A stretch of 64,000 nt of DNA from Lingula anatina. Taxonomy: Eukaryota > Brachiopoda > Lingulata > Lingulida > Lingulidae. Below the pieces are notes generated by a model. The model ran no database searches. It was not told where the DNA came from and saw only the letters and a list, made by a program, of their open reading frames with translations. Both the position numbers and the translations under genes were made by a program. The number at the start of each line of letters is the position of its first letter. Position 1 is the stretch's first letter. Below are positions 47,409 to 58,226 of the stretch, piece by piece. The stretch lies in contig NW_019773648.1 of NCBI RefSeq assembly GCF_001039355.2, forward strand, positions 623,073 to 687,072, in the 5' to 3' direction.

Positions 47409-49474
47409 TGTGAACTGAAAACAAAAACACTTTCTTCATTTAAAAGCGTTTAAAAGCTTCACTGAAATTAGAAAAAAATCCAGATCTTTCTAAAAAGTTA
47501 CTTACAAAGCAGCAAAAGATCTCCTACAGAGCACCTTATTAAAATCATTTAATTTATGGATCACCTCGAAAATCTTATATCCTACTATGTTATTCAGTAG
47601 AGGACAGGAACTACTTACACCCCTCTCTCCAACTCTCCAAAATTTTTAATACAAAAGTCTTATAAATAAGATTAAAATTTGAAAAGAAAAAAAAAAAAAA
47701 GGAAAAAAATCCATGTGTTAAACTTCTGATCGAGGCCTCAAGTGTTCAGGTATAACTATTCCTTACAACAATGTTGTATACGTAAACTAGTTACGATCCT
47801 TTTTTTCTTCCTCTTATTCTCTTTCTTTCTATACTTAATTATTTCTGGTAACTTTTGTGCTCTATACTGAAATATTTGAAGTTATACATTTATTCTGTTG
47901 TATATACGTATCCCTTTGTTTTATTTATTTACTTATTTAATTTTGTGGAGAGTATTTAATGTTTTTAGCACTTTTACTCCATTTGCCTCCATTTCTTTCG
48001 AATAAACTTATTTTGTTAAAAAAATCCTATTCCTTACCTTTCAGCTGTGAACCCGAAGTATACCTGTCATTTGTATCAAGCACTGCCTTACCTTTCCAAT
48101 ATATAGTTTTTTGAAGTGCACTGAAGTGAAGTGCTTATTTATACCTTCACTAATTGAAACTTTCGAGAAGATTTAGTCACATAGGATGTGTGGAATGTAC
48201 GTCCTCACCTCACTACCCTTATATATTCATGTTTCCGTAGTGAGGCGTCCGACAAATAAAATCATATTGTTTATAGATATGCAGAATGTCAGTTTAGCAT
48301 TGTGTACTTTTATTTGAGAGGAAAACACATACACACGCATGCACACATACACACACACACACACACATGATTTTTTATGAAATAGTGCAGAAACATAATT
48401 TGGCTAGAAATATATGTGGTAATAAAATTGGGACGAGAAAAAACGTGTTCTTCTTGTTGTCACGAAATCACATTATAAAACATGCGCTTAGTAAGCTTAG
48501 AGTTAGCAACGTGTTTTACGGCCGATGGCATGAAACCGCGAGCGAGATTACGCGAGATGGCAGTGGGACTGAAAGTGCTTCCACGCCATCTAGCGACACA
48601 ATCTCGGAGCTGATGTGCACCGATAGTCGATCGTACCAGAGACTAATGGCAAATCGACGCCATATACAGTATATATTTTTATAATCTACGACGGGTGTTA
48701 TTTATAAAAAATATCCCTTTTTCCATATAAGTAAGAATCAGAATATTATTCTAAGAAGAATAACATTATCGACTTCATTTTGGATGCTTTAAAATATATA
48801 AATTCATGTATATGTAACATTTGCATACATGTTAGCGTGATTTAATGAAAAAAAAAAGCCGTTGTGACCTCAAACGTTTTCAAAGTTTTAGCATATTCAA
48901 TAAAGGTAATCGTTTTTTTTTAATTTGTTGACTGTTTTGTTTACGTTTATTATAGATACCATGGAATGACGATGGGAAGTTGAATAAAACATTTGATATT
49001 TTAATTGGATGAGAAATGTGTACTCAAAACGGCCTTAATGTACGTTTTTATCACTTTTACTTAAAATCATGGCACTTAATCGCTCCCTCACTTTCTCCCT
49101 CTTTCTCTCTCACACACACATTCATGTACTGAAAAAATATGTAATTCAAAACAAATAAACCATCTGAAATTCTTTTAAAGTTTATTCGCAATCCCTGCTT
49201 TTAAAACAGGATTTTACGTCTGATGCACTATGGAAAAATTACGTCAAAAATTTAGACATCGTCTTCGTAAAAGAAAATTTTTCCAGCAACAAGAAACGTG
49301 CCAAGTAAGCCCATGCTTTATTTTTTAGGAATCCAGTTCTACATCCGATTGCCAAAAATCATCATTGGAACTTATGAGTCCTAGCTGTTCTAAATAGATG
49401 TTCTGTTCGCAGGACGAGGTTGTCGCCGTTTCTCGCTTTGCTGGGGGTCTGATATCATTATCGATAGTCAATAC
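47409..49474. other. Spacer between gene B and gene C
   Basis: This holds gene B's 5' UTR intron, its TATA promoter at 48136-48143, a (CA)n microsatellite at about 48330-48367, and the 3' flank of gene C. No separate gene is seen. It is repeated at 52503-54414. Confidence 0.6.
48092..48143 (-). promoter_or_regulatory. Gene B promoter: TATA box and tiny first exon
   Basis: On the minus strand TATAAATA (48136-48143) is followed 52 bases later by the donor GTAAGG; the exon ends at 48092. This gives a non-coding first exon of about 20-25 nt, as in genes A, C and D. Confidence 0.65.
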
Positions 49475-49869
49475 TTATCCAAACGGTGGGCCGATGTAAT
49501 AAAGGAGGATATCGGATCTTATAGAAACAGCGCCGGAAAACCATTTGTCGGTGAAGTAAAGCTGAAAATAGATAAATTAAGATTAAAGAATAGGAGGAAA
49601 TGCGCACAAGCACGTGTACCCTCCTGAACTGTGAACATTTCCATCCCACGGAAATAGTTTATATCCGTGTGGACGAAAACCCCTTAGCTAAATCCTAGTA
49701 GCTGTAGTGTACTCACCAAACAAATTTCGCCAACAAAGCTTCTTGGTACGTGCCCCACAAACAGAGGTTCTGCGGGTGGGAAAATAATAGCCCATGGAAA
49801 AGTGTCATCTAAAAAATATATATATTGTATCGTCGGTGTTGATAAATATTTGTAAACCGCATACATGAA

Positions 49870-49937
<68 letters not shown>

Positions 49938-49952
49938 ACGATCATAAACAGC

Positions 49953-50001
<49 letters not shown>

Positions 50002-50005
50002 TAAA

Positions 50006-50047
<42 letters not shown>

Positions 50048-52502
50048 CAGACATTGACTACCTAAAAACACAAACGTTACCATAATGTTTTTGGGTTATA
50101 TACACGCTTTGATAACGTTATAATAACGTCTTTTGCTTGCAGGATAAACAGGTTTTTATCGGCCTTCCATATATTACCTGGGGTTTCAACAGAGTCTTGG
50201 TACAAAATGCCATCCACGAATACGGTAAGGGTTAAGGTGTTGCCGTACCATCTCACTATCACAAGTATGNTGGTGCTTTTATCCTTCGTGTCACGATTTG
50301 GCCATTTTTTTGCCCTAAGCAACCGGACTAGAGCAAGCACGTCTATCACATATCTTTAATAAAAGAACCCCATTCGCATAAGTGAACAGTCCTAGTTGTG
50401 TCACCCAGGAGAATGTGCTGCAGAGGAGTGCAGAGGTGCAAAAATGCAGTGGCATTATTTATGTATTTACCCAGTAGAGGCATAATGGTAAGATGTTTAT
50501 GCCAAATTTGTACATAATGTATATAACCAGTATTTCTTTGTTTATATTATATATTTTTTATTAATTAATAACCAGGTTGCTAATTGTAATTCATAAACTC
50601 AGATGTTATGTGAGAAGTAAGTGGTGATACCAGCTAGACGAATAAGTGACAATTGTATTTTCTTTGTTTTAGTTACACGGCTGTTTCAGGCTGAGACTAT
50701 TTCAAATAAAGCTCAAGTAAAGGAATATGCCCGTTGTCATTTGCCTCGTTTTTCTGTGGCCCTGCGAGCTACACTTACGAACAAAATAAAACCATTATGG
50801 ATAAGATCATTCAGGAAGTATTTTGAAGTAATAAATAGAATTAATAGATAAAAATGGATAAGTTAATAATTAAACCAACTACCTTATTACTTGAATAACA
50901 AAATCATGTCTAGATAAATAAACAGAGAAGACACCCCCTTACCTGTTCCATTAAACTCGGCGCATCCTGGTTCTACTGCCGATAAACCTACTGTGCCCAC
51001 TGGTTCGTTTGCGGCGTAGGCTCTGTTTTTGTACGAATTCAAATTCCTATCAAAAGGCCACCAAAATGGGAACTCAGCTGAAATGATAGTAGAAATAACA
51101 TATTATAACAACACTAATACCATCACCAAAACTTCAAATACCCGAACAACAGCGAGAGTGACGCAGAGTTTATTTCAAATTAAACAAGAAAACAATTCAA
51201 GGGCGATATTTCCAATGCTAGATAATAAGGAATATTCTCAAATATTAGGAGACTAACTTGAATATTTCATCGAAATTTGTGAAAAACTGGAAATGCCACT
51301 TCCATGATACTACGCCGATAACAACAGTCTCCTTCGCGTGCAGAAGTTAAAAGACATTTGTGATTTTGAATCTTTAGTAAAAATGAAAATCAGACATGAT
51401 CCTTTGTTGTTTCTGAACTCATGAACAAAAAGTTGTGATTGAATGAACTCGTCAAAATTTATATCCATATAACTTAATTGCGTCGATGCAACGGCATACA
51501 TTTGGTTCAAAACTAAATTTAAGATGTCCACAGTCAGGTTTCATTCGCTTCCCAAAACCAAAATTTGCTAACTTCACCTAGGATTTCTTGTAACTTCAAA
51601 CGCTGAGGATGCATATACAAATTTCTAGAAAACATGGAACTATCGTTTAAACAAAAGGATTAAATCTATGTACCAATCATAAATAACGCTAAAGTCAGAC
51701 CGACAGGGGGCAGAACTGCACATGTTCCCGCCAAAACGGCACCGGGATCATACGTGAGAGTGATGAAATTGTTGGGTAATAGCCAAACACGTTTTCAATG
51801 TATATGGTCGCGAATATCAGTCTGATACTTTGAAATAAGTCTTTTAAAAGATTAGACGAAATCTGTATAATTATCCTCTCACGACATCCATTAGAATAAA
51901 CTTAATATACCTAAAACATCAACAGATAAATGATAATACTTAAAAACTAACACCTACAAAATGAAAGTTTCAATCCCGAAGGAGAGGTATTTGTATCGAC
52001 ATTGAGGATAGGGCTGTAGCTCGCAATTTATACAAACCACAGGTTCCTGGCCCGGTACAGGGAGGGGGGATCCGCTCGCGACGGAGGTCCATAACGTTCC
52101 GATGGGCATTGTTTTAGAGTGAAAATTTTCAGTAGGGTGTGGGTGAAGTCACACTGCCAGTAAAAGGCGCAGTCAATGTCGGCGACGTAGGCGACACCTT
52201 GTGACACGATCCGGTTTGTCAACTAGGCATCGTCTCTCAACTTCGTCTAGAAAAACAAAGTATGGTTTTTATAATGAGTTATCGGTATTAAAAAAATGTT
52301 GGTAATGATGAAAATCGTGAACAAATTATTTTCGTGATCAAACATTAAGTGCCTTAATTAAGCACTTCCACCCAAAATATACCCGTAAATCTGCTTTCAA
52401 ACATCGATTTAGCTATTTAATGTTTTTGTAAAATTTACTTCTCGATAAATGATCAGCGTAGGTAGCGCCTTGGAGAGCTAGGCACACGAGTATGACCTTC
52501 AT
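49475..52502 (-). pseudogene. Gene C: chimeric CBM14/LamG gene lacking exon 6
   Basis: Exons on the minus strand: 1 at 52439-52502 (MKVILVCLALQGATYA), 2 at 51958-52246, 4 at about 51478-51624, 5 at 50943-51077, 7 truncated at 50178-50268, 8 at 49717-49808, 9 at 49475-49561 (LYFTDKWFSGAVSI to GPPFG). Exons 1-5 are copies of gene B and exons 7-9 are copies of gene D, joined by the duplication junction at 50269-50331. No exon 6 exists between them, exon 3 is not found, and exon 7 has lost its acceptor. Exon 2 has the +1 shift shared with B plus its own missing base (CPIG becomes CPSE). Exon 4 has two small deletions, and its donor reads TTAAGT where gene D has GTAAGT. Exons 8 and 9 are intact. 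A functional product is unlikely; the single N at 50270 lies on the junction. Confidence 0.78.
49869..50047. repeat. Poly-A and mirrored (AAT)n/(ATT)n tract, gene C intron 7
   Basis: A run of about 68 bases that is nearly all A (49869-49936) is followed by about 15 AAT units and then about 13 ATT units. The two trinucleotide blocks are inverse of each other and can form a hairpin. The right copy (about 54900-55017) keeps the AAT/ATT pair but lacks the poly-A run. Confidence 0.85.
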
Positions 52503-54414
52503 TGTGAACTGAAAACAAAAACACTTTCTTCATTTAAAAGCGTTTTAGCTTCACTGAAATTAGAAAAAAATCCAGATCTTTCTAAAAAAGTTACTTACAA
52601 AGCAGCAAAAGATCTCCTACAGAGCACCTTATTAAAATCATTTAATTTATGGATCACCTCGAAAATCTTATATCCTAATATCTTAATCAGTAGAGGACAG
52701 AAACTACTTACACCCCTCTCTCCAACTCTCCATATCTTTAATACAAAAGTCTTATAAATGAAAAGAAAAAAAAGGAAAAAAATCCATGTGTTAAACTTCT
52801 GATCGAGGCCTCAAGTGTTCAGGTATAACTTTTCCTTACAACAATGTTGTATACGTAAACTAGTTACGATCCTTTTTTTCTTCCTCTTGTTCTCTTTCTT
52901 TCTATACTTAATTATTTCTGGTAACTGTTGTGCTCTATACTGAAATATTTGAAGTTATACATTTATTCTGTTGTATATACGTATCCCTTTGTTTTATTTA
53001 TTTACTTATTTAATTTTGTGGAGAGTATTTAATGCTTTTAGCACTTTTCCTCCGTTTGACTCCATTTCTTTCGAATAAACTTATTTTGTTAAAAAAAAAA
53101 ATCCTTTTCCTTACCTTTCAGCTGTGAACCCGAAGTATACCTGTCATTTGTATCAAGCACTGCCTTACCTTTCCAATATATAGTTTTTTGAAGTGCACTG
53201 AAGTGAAGTGCTTATTTATACCTTCACTAATTGAAACTTTCGAGAAGATTTAGTCACATAGGATATGTGAAATGTACGTCCTCGCCTCACTACCCTTATA
53301 CATATATTCATGTTTCCGTAGTGAGGCGTCCGACAAATAAAATCATATTGTTTATAGATATGCAGAATGTCAGTTTAGCATTGTGTACTTTTATTTGAGA
53401 GGAAAACACATACACACGCATGCACACATACACACACACACACACACACATACACACATGATTTTTTATGAAATAGTGCAGAAACATAATTTGGCTAGAA
53501 ATATATGTGGTAATAAAATTGGGACGAGAAAAAACGTGTTCTTCTTGTTGTCACGAAATCACATTATAAAACATGCGCTTAGTAAGCTTAGAGTTAGCAA
53601 CGTGTTTTTACGGCCGATGGCATGAAACCGCGAGCGAGATTACGCGAGATGGCAGTGGGACTGAAAGTGCTTCCACGCCATCTAGCGACACAATCTCGGA
53701 GCTGATGTGCACCGATAGTCGATCGTACCAGAGACTAATTACAAATCGACGCCATATATATTTTTATAATCTACGACGGGTGTCAAAATATCCCTTTATC
53801 CATAAAAATAAGAATTAAAAAAAAAAGCCGCTGTGACTTCAAAGGTTTTTAAAATTTAAGCATATTTAAAAAGGAAATCGTTTTTGCACCGTATACATGT
53901 AGCTAGCTTCATTTATATTTTTTAAATATTCTTTAAATTGTTGGCTGTTTTGTTCACGTTTATTATTGATACTATGTTGAAATGACGATGGGAAGTTGAA
54001 TTCAACATTTGATATTTTAATTGAAGGAGAAATATGCACTCAAAACGGCCGTAATGTACGTTTTAATCACTTTTACTAAAATCATGGCACATACATGTAC
54101 TGAAAAAAGGACGTTAATCAATATAAATAAACCATTAGAATTGTTTGAAAATTTATTCACAATCTCTGCTTTTAACACAGGATTTTACGTCTGATGCGCT
54201 TTGGAAACATTACGTTCAAAAATTTAGACATCATCATCGTAAAACCATCTTTTTCTAGCAACAAGAAACGTGTCAAGTAATCCCATGCTTTATTTTTCAG
54301 GAATCCAGTTCTACATCCGATTGTCAAAAATCATCATTGGAACTTGAGTCCTATTTTAAATAGATGTTCTGTTCGCTTTGCTGGGGATCTGATGTCATTA
54401 TCGATAGCCACCAG
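52503..54414. other. Spacer between gene C and gene D
   Basis: It is homologous to 47409-49474. It contains the gene C 5' UTR intron, promoter and a (CA)n microsatellite at about 53425-53457. No separate gene is seen. A block of about 100 bp present in the left copy near 48740-48840 is missing here. Confidence 0.6.
53169..53220 (-). promoter_or_regulatory. Gene C promoter: TATA box and tiny first exon
   Basis: TATAAATA on the minus strand (53213-53220) and the donor after 53169 are identical in layout to gene B, so the broken gene C still has an intact-looking core promoter. Confidence 0.6.
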
Positions 54415-54899
54415 TTATCCAAACGGTGGGCCGATGTAATAAAAAAGGATATCAGATCTTATAGAAACAGCGTCGGAAAACCATTTGTCGGTGAAGTAAA
54501 GCTGAAAAAAGATAAATTAAGATTAAAGAATAGGAGGAAATGCGCACCATGTACCCTCCTGAACGGTGACAATTTCCTTCCCACGGACATAATTTATATT
54601 GGTACCAAAAACTCTTAGCCGAAACCTTGGGTGTTTTTTTTTCTAGTAGTTGTACAACATGTAGTTTACTCACCAAACAAACTTCGCCAACGTAACTTCC
54701 GGGACGTTCTCCTGAGACGCCCTCCGGTACGTGCCCAACGAACAGAGGCTCTGCGGGTGGGAAAAAAATAGCCCATGGAAAAGTGTTATCTGAAATAATA
54801 CATGTATATTGTGTCGTCGGTGTTGACAAATATTTGTAAAACGCATACGTGAATGAAAAATATATGTATGAAAATAAAAAACATAATATCATAAACAGC

Positions 54900-54945
<46 letters not shown>

Positions 54946-54986
54946 TAATAAAATTTATTATTATTATATTATTATTATTATTATTA

Positions 54987-55017
<31 letters not shown>

Positions 55018-58000
55018 CAGACATTGACTACCTAAAAACACAAACGTTACCATAATGTTTTTGGGTTATATACACGCTATGATAACGTTATAATAACGTC
55101 TTTTGCTTGCAGGATAAACAGGTTTTTATCGGCCTTCCATATATTACCTGGGGTTTCAACAGAGTCCTGGTACAAAATGCCATCCACGAATACGGTAAGG
55201 GTTAAGGTGTTGCCGTACCATCTCACTATCACAAGTATATACCCGGGCCCAGGTGCCTGCATTGATACATGTAATGTACATGACTTTTCGTATATAATAC
55301 CCACGTTTCTATAAATTAATTTACAAATAGTTTATCCAAATTCGCGTACTGTGCTTACAGCTGCACGAGCGAACTAAGACCAAGTAAACAAATTAACTAA
55401 ATATAAAATAAGATTATGAGGTTATGACCCCTGACCTGCGACTACGATCCCTGACCTAAGTTAATGACATCTGACCTGAGGTAATGACCTCTGACCTGCG
55501 GTTTTGATCCCTGACCTAAGATAATGACCCCTGACCTTAGCTTATACACTCTTGCCCAAAATGGTTGGTACACGGAAATTTTGAGATGCATATCGCCCTG
55601 TTTCTTTCATTATTATTAATATTATCAAATTAATACTGTTTATATTGTTAAATATGTGAAGCTGGAGGATTGGTAAAGTCAAGGAGAAACAAACAATGCA
55701 AATGTGAAAAAAGCGTTAATTTATTTAGTTTTCTTTTCTCATGCCCCCCCCCCCCCCCCCAAGAGTACATTTTTACATAACAGTACCAAGGGAAAAATTA
55801 AACATAAATTTATACTGTGATTGGCAATTAATATGAAATTAGGAGAAATTGTCAAGAAACATCTTCAGAGTTCATTATTAATCTAAATAGCGGGTATGCC
55901 CACACCGAGCTTGGATAATGGCCGCCAGACGGCGTGGCATACTGTGAACTAGAGGTACAGCTTTTTGGAAAGGAATTCTGGTCCATTCATCTTAAAGGGC
56001 ATCTCGCCGTTCATCTAGATTTGCAGGGGGAGGGTTTCTCCTCTGAATAGCACAACCAAGTTCGACCCACCTGTGCTCAATTGGGTTTGCATTAAGCGGG
56101 CTGTATGGGGAGTTGGGTTGTCATGTTACAATCTAAAATTGTCTCTGTATATCCCTCTTTCAAACGGCTCCAGGTTCTGCTGGAGAATGTCTCTGTATCT
56201 GGCAGCGTTAAGGTTTTTCATCCAAAGGAGACAATGGGCAAATACCGCTGCTGCAAATGGCACCCCAAACATGTACAGAACCACCTCCTCCAGCTATTGT
56301 TTCCTGAATATTTTCAGTTAATAGCCTCTCCCCAGGGAGCCTACGCACTTTCATAGCTCAATTGAGCACATGTGGGACGAACTTGGTTGTGCTATTCAGA
56401 GGAGAAACCCTCCCCCTGCAAAACTAGATGAACGGCGAGATGCCCTTTAAGATGAATGGACCAGAATTCCTTTCCAAAAAGCTGTTACTCTAGTTCACAG
56501 TATGCCACGCCGTCTGGCGGCCATTATCCAAGCTCGGGGTGGGCATACCCGCTATTTAGATTAATAATGAACTCTGAAGATGTTTCTTGACAATTTCCCC
56601 TAATTTCATATTAATTGTCAATCACAGTATAAATTTTTGTTTAATTTTTCCCTTGGTACTGTTATGTTAAAAATGTACTCTTTTGGGGGGCATGAGAAAA
56701 AAAAAAAAAACCTAAATAAATTAATGCTTTTTTCACATTTGCATTGTTTGTTTCTCCTTGACTTTACCAATCATCCAGCTTCACATATTTAACAATATAT
56801 ACAGTATTAATTTGATAATATTAATAATAATGAAAGAAACAGGGCGATATGCATACCAAAATTTCCGTGTACCAACCATTTTGGGCAAGAGTGTATAAAT
56901 ATAGTCACACCCATGACCAAGTCGGTCAGACATTCCCTACAAAATATCAGGTCTAGAGAATAACTTATACCAGTTAAATATTGTTTTGAATCGGTCAATC
57001 AATATGCTGCTGATACGGTGGCTTAAATGCCAATTGACAAGCTTCAGCGAAAATAAAGAACATAAATACACATCTAAATTAACAAAAAAGCTGGATAAAC
57101 ATAGCCAAGAAATGAATTATCTCAATAAACGTACGACAACTGAGACAGTCAGAGTGGCGGTGACCATAGTGATCGTGTCCCTGACTTCTACAGACACAGA
57201 GACCTCGTCACCGTTTATGGAGATGAAAGGAGTTCTGTACATAATAGTGGAGTGCTGATCCACGGGTCTGTTGAAGACAATGCCAACAATCCAGCTTGTC
57301 TTAGGTCCCATGTTTTTGAAGAATGGGATTTGAAGTCCGCCTTGTATATAAAACCGTAGAGACTCATAACCCTCTACCTGGGCGACAGATTGATTTTCCA
57401 CAGATATTCATTGAAATGTCTCTAGATAAATAGATGGTCACAGATATGTCTCTAGATATATAGACCAAAATGACCGTCTATTTACTTAGACCCCATTTCC
57501 ATATATTTTTAGATCGATCTATCCCTGTGGGGAGTCTCACTAGATTACTGTCAGCTTGGCCGGCTTAAGCGTCTGTCCCGCCTACTAAAAGCTGTAAGGG
57601 GGTAATTAACTATGGTGCCCGCTCGGCTGACTGCAATTTAGCTTGAACTCATGGGGAGTTAGGTCGATCTAAATCTTAATCTCTAGATCTATCTAAATCT
57701 CTGGGAAAGCACCCTTAGAGAAATATCTGTGAATATCTGTGGAAAATCAATCTGTCGCCCTGGTAGAGGGTAGACACTCATTATAATGAAAAAGAAAAGA
57801 ATGATAACATCAGTTCACTGATTTATATGCAATCTCATTTCAAAGATGTCTGACAGTTATGAACAAAATAGAGCAGTTATCGGTAAGACCTGCCAGTATG
57901 GAGAGTATTAAAAACAAACAAACAAATAAACAAATAAATAAATGCATTCATTTATAAACAACCATTCATTTATTGACCTAACTGACTTCATTTTATGATT

Positions 58001-58152
58001 TCATATAATTTTCTTTGTTGTTAATGTAATCTTAATTGTATTTAGTTGTGTTGTATACGTAATTTAGTTACGATCCTTTTCTTTTATTTTCTTTCTTTCT
58101 GTATTTATTATTTCTGGTAACTTTTGTGTTCCAATACTAAAATCTTTGCAGT

Positions 58153-58226
<74 letters not shown>

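Larger units (their letters stand above)
43902..50268. repeat. Segmental duplication, left copy (B unit)
   Basis: It starts at GAGCAAGCACGTCTATCACA and ends at CTCACTATCACAAGTAT. It contains exons 5-1 of gene B, the B promoter, the B-to-C spacer and exons 9-7 of gene C. It matches 50332-55238 in the same order. Excluding the inserted transposon its length is about 5.0 kb. Most of it differs from the right copy by scattered substitutions and small indels; the part from 48700 to 49900 is more divergent. Confidence 0.85.
50332..55238. repeat. Segmental duplication, right copy (C unit)
   Basis: It matches 43902-50268 in order and orientation and contains exons 5-1 of gene C, the C promoter, the C-to-D spacer and exons 9-7 of gene D. 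The 64-base filler before it (50269-50331) has no match elsewhere in the window that I can see. Confidence 0.85.

Noticed and set aside
49805-50083. Asn-, Ile- and Phe-rich open frames at 49.8-50.1 kb, and a similar one at 54.9-55.0 kb
   Set aside because: They are translations of the AAT/ATT and poly-A tracts in intron 7; no splice or codon evidence.
55077-55304. A stand-alone 75-codon protein on the minus strand at 55.1-55.3 kb
   Set aside because: The sequence is exon 7 of gene D plus intron on both sides, as shown by conserved splice sites and its paralog in gene A.
55421-55540. CRISPR-like array (20-bp units)
   Set aside because: Units are contiguous tandem repeats without spacers in an animal intron; it is a minisatellite.
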